Source: Tubulanus polymorphus (lineage: Eukaryota > Nemertea > Palaeonemertea > Tubulaniformes > Tubulanidae). From it: DNA of 64,000 bases. Positions within the stretch are counted from its first letter, which is position 1, and the number at the start of each line of letters is the position of its first letter. The notes below the pieces were generated by a model. The model did not search any database and had not been told where the DNA came from. It was given only the letters and a program-made list of their open reading frames with translations. The stretch lies in assembly GCF_964204645.1 (NCBI RefSeq), contig NC_134035.1, forward strand, positions 12,567,951 to 12,631,950. Reading direction: 5' to 3'. The translations under genes and the position numbers were made by a program. Shown here piece after piece: positions 1-16,201 of this stretch.

Positions 1-3000
1 TATGCGCCTCAGGTAGGCTCGAGTCCCTGCGCAATTGGGATAAGACCTTGCACCAATTGTGCTGCTGAATTTCCTACCACCCCCTCCCCCACAACCACCA
101 CCAACCCTTACGTGAAATTGCCTCCCTCTACCAGCTTTCATAGCTAAACGTGGCAGCAAAACATATATCAACATCTAAATGAACATTTCGTTTCTTTCCA
201 AATCTATGGTGGAATTTTCTGCATCTTTATTCTTGTTTAGCTCGTCCCATTGAAGATCGTTGTTCGTTTCTTTATATTTTCAGGGCGGCTAAATTTGGAA
301 GTCGTTTCGAGCGGCCGGGGCAAGATTTCTCCCGATACAGATTGATCGGTGAACGAACCGAACCCGTGGATGATCGGAGTCCAGAAAGGTATAAAAGCTG
401 ATACCAGTATTCTAGCTACGCGTATAAGTGTAATATGAGGTCCCGGGAGCTATGTTCCGGATGACCTAGGGGATTTAAACCTCTCAGTGAGCCGATAGTT
501 CCACTAAAATAACTGATCGAGAACAACAAATTACTTGCCTGGACAATGCTTTATTCGCAAAGAGAACGAACGTTTACACTCATAGACAGATTCCTGATTC
601 GGGCCCACTTACCAGGGGAGACTCATCACAAAAATCTAAAATTGTCTATTTTCAAAGGGTATAAATAACGAAACCATGTATAACTCCAGCAGAGAAAACC
701 CTGGAACGACGCTAGCCAAATCCAAACTTACTTCCTTGATTCCTATATGTCCCTTTTAGATACGTTTAAAATTTTCAAAAAATTCTGACTATTCTTTTGA
801 AAAGATTCATAAGATTGTTTATACGATGTGTGCCTCTTATAACATATTTACAGATATGAACTGCTTCATACAGCGACCGGAAGACTGGAGACTGATGGTA
901 TTTTCGGTATACTGTACACAGTCGTCTCTAACCAATCTCTACAAACATTTACAAGAATCAAAGTGATAACTTCATGTACCGATGAACCTCCTAAATCAAG
1001 TATGTGCGCTATTATTTTAAATTTCAAATGATCATTTCGTCAATATGCATCGAGGTATCAATGATCGAAAACCTACAATATTAACGATATAGCTGTTATT
1101 GTTTTTGCCTTATTTCGTCTGGAATCCTTCAGGTCGTCTTCAGAGTTTTTTTTGGATAATAGATAAAAGGATTCCACCCGAAACGTAAGGAAAAAACAAT
1201 GGGGTGGCTCCACTAAGGATATATACCTGCATACGTCGCAAAAAAAAACAAAACCCGATTGAAATAGCGGTGTGAAATATCTAAAGACGTGAAGGAATTG
1301 GGTGGGTGGTTTAGATTAAGAGTCTATGAGAAACGACTAACATGGGCTAGTTGATGAAAAGTTGATTTACGTTTATTTGAACCAACTGTTGAGTAACAGT
1401 TAAATAACTGCTCAGCCTTGGTTCTCAGCTAATAGAGCATCGGCCTGTGTCTGCCTTCGTCAATATTCAAGTAATCATCCATTTAACTCATAAATGTTTT
1501 GTCTTCTTGACAGCTGAAAAATTCTATATCCCTCTGAAGCCGCCGTCGTGGACTGAAGTGGTCAATGGTGTTAATGGTCTGGATGCAGATGGATATGGAC
1601 GGGCGAAATATTGTACAGTTAAACACAGAGTAGCGATTGTAGTGCCGTATAGAAACAGAGAAAAACAACTGAGAACTTTCCTCGCTCATATTCATCCGTT
1701 TCTACAGAAACAACCTATCGAATATCGAATATTTATCGTTGAACAGGTAGGTGAATAGCTCGAGCAGTTTTATCATTTATCTACCAGCAGCGAATAAGCT
1801 GTAAATTCAGATTTTAAGGGTTGAAATCCTGCCTGGAAGGTGTAGTTTGAGTCGTGTGTTTAAGCTGTATAACCACTGAACTAGCAAGTAACCTAATCGT
1901 TGGTGGTAAGCTTTTTTAATCGGATGGGCTTATACCGAGAATGTGGTTTGTGAAAATATCCGATCGTGATACTAGTGATTAGGATTAGTTCATGGTCTAC
2001 TGGTTAGCACGCTTGCTTTGTATGTACAGCATCCAGGTTCGAACCCGTTTTTACTCGGAAGTTACGATATTTGTTTTTTCTTTTTCAAGAACAAAGGAAA
2101 CAGTTTCAATCGAGGAATGCTGATGAATATCGGATTTGCTGAAGCGAGTAAATCGTACGATTTTACGTGTTTCATATTTCACGATGTCGACCTGTTGCCT
2201 ATTGATAGTAGAAATCTGTATATATGTAACAGTGACCCGACTCATGTGTCTGTCGCAATCAACATCTTTAACTACACGTATGTATAAATATCAAGTCCTA
2301 TATTAACAACTGTTACAGACAGTGTCTCACTACTGCCTAGAGCTCCAGAAGACCCCTTCCAATCCAGACTAACCGGCCTAAAGTTCCAAGACTCCGTCAA
2401 ACCCTACACTACTACCTACAAGTTCCGCAGTTATACTAGCAACTTCCACAAAAAAGGTTTCTTCTACCACTCCAAGACTTCTCCCAAACCCTCGACTGCC
2501 CCTACAGCTCCAAGACTTCTCCCAAACCCTCGACTGCCCCTACAGCTCCAAGACTTCTCCCAAACCCTCGACTGCCCCTACAGCTCCAAGACTTCTCCCA
2601 AACCCTCGACTGCCCCTACAGCTCCAAGACTTCTCCCAAACCGTCGACTGCCCCTACAGCTCCAAGACTTCTCCCAAACCCTCGACTACTCCTACAGCTC
2701 AAAGACCAAAACCTTAGACTCCTACAATTTCCGGAATGTCGAATGATGATGCTTTCATATGTATATAATGTGGTTTTCCATTGATAATCTAGATTACCGT
2801 TTGCTGAGATTTACGGGGGCGTGAATTCCTTCAAAAAGGAACATTTTGAGCAAGTGAATGGATTTTCAAACAAATACTGGGGCTGGGGAGGTGAAGATGA
2901 CGATCTAAGATACAGGTACTAAATGATAACGAATTTCTATGTTTCGAGTAGAAGCGTTGATAACCATTGAATATTCATATCTGACGATGGTTCGACGCTT

Positions 3001-5097
3001 TCTATCTGTATCTACATTCATCTCTCGTTCATGATATTTTCACACAGAGTATTACGTAATGGTTTCAAGTTGAGAAGACCCCCCGCGGAGATAGCCCGGT
3101 ACGACATGATAAAACATAAGAACAACCCCGACGTCAACCAGCGCAGGTCAGTATAACGTCCATTGTCGATGAATTGTGACGTTCGTCCAAGTTATTTACA
3201 AATCACAATGAACTAATAGAACATGGTCTTTTTTTATCATAACTTTACCGACTACGATTTTTCAAACATTTTTACATTTTTTTACTGAGGATAAATTCTA
3301 GAAATATGATGCATCCGTAAATTTATCAGTGAAATTATAGTACGAAAGATCAATACTATCATTTTTATTGTTTATTTGATTATTCATCATTGAATTTATG
3401 GTGTATTTATTCTTTTATTTGTATATTGTAGGCACGAATTGTTGTATTCGGGAAACCTTCGAGAACGAACTGATGGACTCAACACACTCAAATATACAAT
3501 CACAAACCGCGAAAACCTTGAACTATTCACCTTGATCAAAGTAGAAATACACGAAGACATTCAGAAGAATAAAACCAAAAATGCACCGAATGTTACTCAG
3601 AAAGCTAAGAAAAATGTTACTCAGAAAGCTAAAGTGGAAGTAACGGAACTTGCTACCGAACCCAAAGCCGATGAGGTGTCTGTAAAAGATGAAAAGCAGA
3701 AAACCACCAAAGCGGTTAAAACAAACGAGTTAAAAAATGTTATTAACAAGAAAATGGCAGAACATGTAAAAAACGTTAAACCGACAGGAGAAATAATAGA
3801 AAATACCCGGGATAATAAGAAAATGGTAAGCGCGATAACTGATAGGAATGAGACACCAAAACGTAGGAAAAACATTGAAGTGAAAAGTAAGACGCCTCTA
3901 AAATCTACGAAAGTAACAAAACATGTTAAACACAAGAAGATGGATGATACGGCTGAAATAAAGAAAGAGGTTGTAAGAGATAGTAAAGAAATGCAGAAAG
4001 TTGCTGTACAAGATGCAACTGATAGTATAGACAAGAAAACTGATACTACGACAAAATCCAACGATAGAATAGAAACGACAAAATATGGAAACCAAGTTAA
4101 AAAAATCGTTATTGAAAACGGCGGACCGTTGAAAATTCTTACGGACAAGACATCAACATCTAGAACGAGAATTGATGCGAAAAAGGAGGTTTCTACTGAA
4201 ACTGTAGGTTCTATAGAAACCGAGTTGAATAAACAGATGTCTAAACATAACGAGATTGGGAAAAAGGAAGCTTCGATAAACATAGAAAATGCGAAAACAA
4301 CTGAAGTTACTGGGAAAATTGAGAAAGCTAGGAATAATATACCTTCGAAATACGTAGAAAACAGAAATACGAAAAAAGTCGAGTTGAAGAAAGAGGTTAC
4401 TGATGATAAAGAGAATGTCGACGCAAAGAAACATAGAAAGCAAGTTAATCTACAGGGAAATGTATCTGAAAACAAAATGGATGAGAGAAAACAGCCATCG
4501 GAAAAATTGGAAAAACCTGCGCTTGAGAATAGAATGCAAACTGGTTCTGTTAACAAAGGAGCAGGCAATGAGACGAAGGGAAATCAGCCTGCGAAAACCA
4601 TAGGTAAAGAGCCAGCTAAGGATAGAATGGTTTTAAACAAAGAGTCTCCTGAAAATGGAAAGATCGAAAAAACGAAACCTACGAAACGCACAATAAACAC
4701 TAAGTCTAAAATTCCAGATGAAAATGTTATTGTAAATAAGAAGGCGGTTAAGAAAGAAGAGGGAAAGGATACACGGGAAAAGATGGTAAGGAATCGAACA
4801 GATTCGAAGAATGTCAAAGAAGAGAAACCTTCAAAAACTGCAGAAACCGTGAGGCCTAAAAACACAAGTGAAAATAAAATGAAGGAAACGGCTAAAAAGC
4901 TGAGAAATGAAAAACAAGAGCCTTCAAAAGATGTGAACGAATCGACTCCTAAGAATACGAAGGAAGTCGAAGTGAAGAAAGTTGTGGAGGACGCGTCGAA
5001 AAATAAAACTGACGCAAATCGTGAAAATGCAAAGATCGTTGAAAGAGTTACAAAAACGAAAAATACTGCAGACGAAAATGTGGAAAAGAAACACTGA
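1..5097 (+). CDS. Tandem-domain beta-1,4-galactosyltransferase family protein with Lys/Glu-rich tail (5' partial)
   Basis: Proposed join: 1-12, 284-388, 854-999, 1514-1746, 2090-2277, 2793-2915, 3048-3146, 3432-5097, giving 856 residues in one frame up to TGA. B4GALT enzymes are type II Golgi proteins that move galactose (or GalNAc) from UDP-sugar to terminal GlcNAc. Exons 1-3 encode the end of a first domain (MRLR, then the RYELLHTA...DGIFGILY segment). Exons 4-8 encode a second domain: VAIVVPYRNRE, FNRGMLMNIGF, the metal-binding DVD (2183-2191), WGWGGEDDD (2878-2904), then HELLYSG...DGLNTLKY. Intron phases after the EDDD exon and the following exon are 2 and 2 in both halves. The exon at 854-999 ends in phase 1, as exon 1514 requires. 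The normal fold ends near 3549; 515 further residues (3550-5094) are Lys/Glu/Thr/Asn-rich with no recognised domain. The N-terminus and membrane anchor lie upstream. The alternative is two genes, the first ending at an in-frame TGA at 1029-1031 if the donor at 1000 is not used. Confidence 0.8.
1985..2052 (+). repeat. tRNA-derived SINE-like fragment in an intron
   Basis: A stretch reading ggtctactggttagcacgc followed by the B-box-like aggttcgaacccg lies inside the B4GALT intron 1747-2089. It looks like the two internal RNA polymerase III promoter boxes of a tRNA-derived element. No complete cloverleaf can be drawn, so it is a relic and not a tRNA gene. A second partial tRNA-like D-arm (agagcatcggcct) lies at about 1430-1446. 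Confidence 0.4.
2478..2705. repeat. 38-bp minisatellite in B4GALT intron
   Basis: About six head-to-tail copies of a 38-bp unit that contains ctccaagacttctcccaaac and then ctcgactgcccctacag. The central copies are nearly identical and the edge copies (from about 2340) are degenerate. The array lies wholly within the intron 2278-2792. Its pyrimidine-rich cctacag strings resemble splice acceptors but do not open a reading frame compatible with the flanking exons. Confidence 0.9.
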
Positions 5098-5847
5098 AAG
5101 ATAAAAATGACGTTGAAATTAAGAAGACAGTCGGAAAGTAAGCAACATTCGATGAACACGGACAAATTAACACGGAAAGGTTTAGAAGATATTTTAGCGA
5201 TGAATGACACTTTTAAAAGTGAAGGGGGTTGACCGAAAACAGTAAATGGTGCTTGTAATTTCGATCGAAGATATTGTCGTATATTTTTACACGAATTTCG
5301 TGATTTGAACTCATTTTAAATGAATTATCGCCGCATATTGGTGGCAGTTTTAATCGATGTTTTATGCTATGTACAATAATTGTCTAAATCATTTCATACA
5401 ATGTATGACGAATATACATTCTAATATTTCATATTAAGTTGTTGCGTTTTTCTCACGATACATTCTTGTTATGGTCGGGTTTGACCTTTGTTTTTGTTTT
5501 ATGAGGTAATGCGTGTCGTTCGCGTGGAATTAACTGATCATCGTGTTTTACGGGTGTCGGGTAGGAGGAGTGTATGTCGGGTCATTAGTGTCCGATCGCA
5601 TCTATGCGATGGTCAACTCACAATTAATACCGCTGTTCTTATCCGCGAGTGTAACGATAAACAACCGACATCGGTAGCGTTACTACCGAGCAGCACGCAA
5701 CGAGTCATGTCGCGAGTCCCATATGAACAAGAAAATAACACACTAATGCCGACTATCATCCAAGGCCAGGAATGTATCTGAGAGGTAGTTTTGGGGGTCT
5801 TATTGTCAAGAGAGAGATCCATAAAATCCCGGACAGGCCCATAAAAT

Positions 5848-5970
5848 ACCCCTCCCCCTGCTTCGCTCCCGACAGGTGCGGTGGGTCTGTAAGGGACACT
5901 CAATCAAAGAGAAAGTCAAACGAAACTACCAACCAAACAAATAACAGGGTTAATCCCTATTTCAAGATCA
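5848..5970 (+). repeat. Dispersed repeat containing acagggttaatccctat
   Basis: This stretch runs from ccccctgcttcgctcccgac through tgcggtgggtctgtaaggga to aacagggttaatccctat. The same order, reverse complemented, recurs at 11,937-12,040. Shorter relatives appear at 9595-9650, 34,555-34,630 and 39,760-39,810. It is a non-coding interspersed repeat of unknown class. Confidence 0.6.
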
Positions 5971-6309
5971 AAACCTGAACTCGGAGATTGTGCCTTTCGG
6001 GTGGATTTCTTCATATATATCTAACTCCTGATGGATGAAGCTGCGTGTGGACTTCTTGCTCTATCCGAGCAATACCCTTCCTTTTCTTTCAGATCCCCGA
6101 CATACAAATTTCTCTTGCTCCGCCTCTGAAAGGGTTTATTCTAGGTCAGCTAGCGGTCGGTCAACTACCCGAACGTATGTGACAACGAGTTAAATATTCA
6201 TATGAATTTTTACAAAAAAAAACGTCAGGAATTAACTTGAGGTCTTGCATTGGCGTCACTGCAACTAACGATTAAGAAGTGAAATCACGTACAGACATGA
6301 TTAGAACAG

Positions 6310-6440
6310 TAAAATTGCGCGCACTCACAGGGGATTGAACCCGTCGCCAATGGTGTAGAACTAGTTCACTTGACGTTTGACTTAACTGATGTACCAGTCT
6401 GCGCTAGACACCCTTGACCAAAGGTCACCGACTGGGCATG
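6310..6440 (-). repeat. tRNA-derived SINE-like element
   Basis: On the minus strand the sequence tagcgcagactggtac (A-box-like) is followed about 50 bases later by the B-box-like cgggttcaatcccc. The spacing is too long for a normal tRNA and no acceptor stem forms. A tRNA-derived SINE is the best reading. Confidence 0.45.
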
Positions 6441-7020
6441 ATGAATAGATGTTTCAATAACTAAAAACTCACTATTAACATATAAAAAGATTGAAAACCA
6501 AATTCATTTTCATTGCAGAACAAAAATTTGAATCTGAAAAAATGACGTTTTGGACTTTTGGTATATATATATATATATATACGTTCGAACATTATCTTCA
6601 CGACTCTTACACAAGAATTCCTCTTACGTTATTCTCATTGTGATTTTTCTGCACACGGAGCTCGTTAATGATTAAATGTCGTCGCAGGCTACATTATTCC
6701 CGTAACTAGAAGAGGGAACTGTCACTTGACGAGCTTTTCAAACATGTATGGCGCTATTTACAGGACGCCGACAACGAAACCTAAATAATTCATTTCTCGT
6801 TTATTTTGCTGTTGTCTTCATGTCGTATTTTTATTCGCTCGATTCCGCCACGGGATCAGAGGCCGATATTCTGCGTATGTTGTTAATTGCCACCTACAAG
6901 TTTTATCCGAGGTTTTACGAATAGAGGCACCACCACTCACTAGCAATCCCGATCGCTGATTGGTCTTCGGGCTTCTTATCTGTCGGATTTCACGTACGGA
7001 TTCGTCAGAATTTAGAAAGC

Positions 7021-8473
7021 AAAGAAACAAGGACCAGAGAAGGAAAGGAAGACCAGGTTAGTTTCATCATGAACTCGTTTTAGAGTCCATGGTTTCATCA
7101 ATGTATTCGTTCATTGTTTATGCAATTTAATATAGTTTCCGACGAGTTTTTCTAAATGTTTTTGAATAGGAATTAGGTCGGTATGGAGTAGTTTAAGTAT
7201 CGTTTACTGGTCTCTCGTCAATCTGATCGAATACAGTTAATTCTGAAGGTTTTTTAAAATATTTTTTTGAACGGGAATCGGATCAGCGATCACGAAATCA
7301 TGGATCATGGAATGGTTTTAACTATCGGTCACTGAGATCGGTCACGATGAGATATTTGGGTTCGAATCCCGGTGATGTTGACAGAATTCCGAGGTCGAAG
7401 GCTTCTCCTGCCTTAATTAAAAAATTAATCGAAAAAATTGCACCTGCTAATAATACCCTGAGTGCGTCTCAGCGGGTTGAAAAAAAAATGAATAGAATTA
7501 ACGTCATAAGACTTTTCATAGGGCTTCGATAGAAGATGTACAACCACATAGGCCCAGTCTATACCTAAACTAAAACAAGACAACGCGCATATAGATGTTC
7601 TGTTCGTGACGTCATAGTTTGTTTGACTGCCTGAAAAACAAAATTGTGAGTTAAAAATATCGGGAATCTGTCGTGTAAATCTCGCATTGTATTGACGGTC
7701 AATATGACGTCGGTCAAGTGATGACAGCACATGGCCGCACTCTACTTAATGACTTTGGCCTTCATACAGAAATTACGAAAATAGAAGTTTAAAAAAACGT
7801 TTTGAAAAAACGAAACATTTGGGATTTACTATTTTCCGTTCGTTGTAGATTATGCTTTATTGATTCAGTTCATTTATTGAACCAAAAAACCGTGTAATTG
7901 GGAGATAGATCACGTTAACGGATATTAGAAAAAACATAGTTTCTCGGACGTTCAAACATCCATTACGGGACGTAAATATACTTTCAAATGATGATCTGGT
8001 CTTCTGGGATTCGAACCTAATCGACCGGTTGGGCGTAATATGCAATTTACTCATTTGCGGAACCTATTCGCATTACGCATGTTCTATTCGCATGTTCTAA
8101 AAAATTCTGTAATCTGAGTCGAGTTGCAAAATCGTTACTCAATTTCAAAAATTGTGGTCATAAATTGCCACATAGGCGAGTGGGCTGGTCGTAAATGTAA
8201 ACTTGACAACGCGTCTGGCTCTTGGGTATTTCCTGTAAACTCTAGATGATCCCGTAATATGCCGATCGCTGAACTACCGAGACAATCATCCGAAAAAATC
8301 ATCCGCAAATTTGTTCTTAATAACTTCTTTCCGCGCGAGAGCAACACAATCGAAAAGACAAAAACTGCTCTTATTTATTGTAGTCGGATTTATTTTCTAT
8401 TCTCGTATTACTAGATTGTTCTCTTCGTTATTCTAGACAACGACGGCAACAAGTAACACAAGAAGAAGAAATT
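7021..8473 (+). promoter_or_regulatory. Putative promoter and 5' UTR region of the secreted-peptide gene
   Basis: A CCAAT-type box (ctgattggtc) near 6955 precedes a purine-rich stretch ending gaccag|gttagt at about 7054-7055, which would suit a non-coding first exon. The coding exon at 8474 is preceded by an acceptor (ttctag, AG at 8435-8436), implying a 5' UTR intron. Between them, 7345-7485 is a SINE-like repeat. The promoter assignment is inference; no TATA box or start site is obvious. Confidence 0.25.
7345..7485 (+). repeat. tRNA-derived SINE-like element
   Basis: It starts with the B-box-like gggttcgaatcccggtg and continues into a body (cttctcctgccttaattaa, ctgctaataataccctgagt, ctcagcgggttga) that recurs at 46,320-46,440 and again at 46,575-46,680. 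The shared body next to a tRNA-like head marks a SINE family in this genome. Confidence 0.55.
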
Positions 8474-14782
<6,309 letters not shown>

Positions 14783-14929
14783 TCCTCGAACTTGATATTG
14801 CACAATTTGATTAATCCTGATGAGATTTTAAGCGGTCTTTTTGTTCATTCAATTTTTCTAAACATAAAACCTCACAAAAACGATGTTTGATAAATGATTA
14901 TGTCTTTATTGTGGTTCTCTCTAATCGTT

Positions 14930-15160
14930 CACTGTAAAAACTAAGAACATATCTTGAACACTACTTAGAACATTTTCAGTTGAGTAGAGTTTTGGAACAC
15001 TTAAATCATGGAACACCTGTGGGAACATTACGAGAACTCCTTTTGGGAACATACTCTTAGAACTCTGGAACACCAGTGGGAACACTGCAAGAACACCTTT
15101 TGGGAACACACTTGTAGAACTCCGGAACGCCTGAGGGAACATTGCAAAACTCAACACATT
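14930..15160. repeat. Left terminal inverted repeat and subterminal GGAAC repeats
   Basis: After the 19-bp terminal repeat, the words ggaacacctgtgggaacatt, ggaacaccagtgggaacact and ggaacgcctgagggaacatt recur about every 60 bp, giving a short degenerate array. Such subterminal motif clusters are the usual binding region for the CACTA accessory protein. Confidence 0.75.
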
Positions 15161-15246
15161 CCCGGCAGAAAAACCAAAAAGATGAGATTAATCTTGAAAT
15201 CCAAAATTTTATTATTTTGAATTAAAATTGTCAAAAAGGAAGTATC

Positions 15247-15610
15247 AAAATTCTTAACCAATGTATTTGGCCACAATAAGCGTAAATCAAATACATACAC
15301 GCTCTTTTTAAGAGAATGCTGCCTTTTAATAGCTGCATTAGCACATGTCATTCACATGGTAAAATATATATCTGACTATCTCAGTCAGCATCACTAAAAA
15401 ACATAATAAAATGTATCTGGTTTCTTTGTGCACAAACTCCATTGAATCAAAATCCTTAACCAATGTATTTGGCCACAATAAGCGTAAATCAAATACATAC
15501 ACGCTCTTTTTAAGAGAATGCTGCCTTTAAATAGCTGCATTAGTACATGTCATTCACATGGTAAAATATATATCTGACCATCTCAGTCTGCATCACTAAA
15601 AAACATAATA
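15247..15610. repeat. Tandem duplication of about 200 bp inside the transposon
   Basis: The block aaccaatgtatttggccaca...gtttaagagaatgctgcc-like...catttcacatggtaaaatat occurs at about 15,247-15,405 and again at 15,449-15,610 with few differences. Between the copies, tggtttctttgtgcacaaac (about 15,418-15,440) resembles, on the minus strand, the accessory-gene exon at 16,665-16,751. The 3' part of this gene has therefore been partly duplicated and has decayed. Confidence 0.7.
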
Positions 15611-15747
15611 TAATATATCTGAACAGTTCAGCCTTAAGCGTGAAATAAAAACACAATCAAAGAAGAGCATATATAGTTCAAGCAAATTCAAAATTCTGCC
15701 GATTTTCCAGGTTTATTTCTTTTCTGAATGCGCATTTTCTAGTTCAT

Positions 15748-15864
15748 CTAAATGATAATATCTCCACTCATCCAAGCCAAAGTGGCTAACTTTTCAATCA
15801 TTGATTCATATCTTTGAGAAAAATCACTTAGAAAATCCCTTACATATCCCCTGAAATGAAATTC
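15748..15864 (-). pseudogene. Duplicated accessory-gene exon ending in a stop
   Basis: The minus strand reads 38 codons then TAG and closely matches the real exon 17,429-17,548 (both contain FSQRYES and EKLATLA). It keeps an AG acceptor and phase 0. It lies downstream of the last exon of the accessory gene, so it is either a decayed duplicate or an alternative terminal exon. No functional donor is needed because it ends in a stop. Nearby fragments of another exon (about 15,420) favour decay after a segmental duplication. Confidence 0.5.
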
Positions 15865-16201
15865 CTAACAGTTACCGCCTATACAGAAATGTAGTTTTAT
15901 AGCATACAGTTTTAGTGAAAAATTATTATTGAAGATGAAATTTGACCCTGAAATTAAAGATCGCCTAAGTGGAGCAAATGTTGTGGCCTTTTAAAGTGAG
16001 TAGGGTCAGGATGAATGAATTAATGAATGCCTCGTAGAATCACACTGACCCTTCTCACTTTAAAAGGCCACAAAATCTGCTCCACCAAACTGATCTTTTA
16101 AATCTCACTGTCAGATTTCAATTCTAATATTGTATTTTTACTCAAACTACTCATTAGTTTACCAAGGCTGGATTTTCCAGGAATTCAACTACATGTATTA
16201 T

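Larger units (their letters stand above)
5098..7020. other. Intergenic, 3' flank of the B4GALT gene
   Basis: No convincing gene. The first few hundred bases should include the 3' UTR of the galactosyltransferase gene, although no canonical AATAAA signal stands out. The rest holds a dispersed repeat (5848-5970), a tRNA-like relic (6310-6440) and a short TA run near 6560-6582. Confidence 0.6.

Noticed and set aside
3621-5210. Long open frames on the minus strand (315, 208, 96 and 65 residues), rich in Phe and Ser
   Set aside because: They are the antisense of the Lys/Glu-rich exon (AAA/GAA codons read as TTT/TTC); no independent support.
5940-5965. Resemblance of acagggttaatcccta to a homing endonuclease site
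   Set aside because: Only partial identity with the known I-SceI site, and the string is part of a dispersed repeat.
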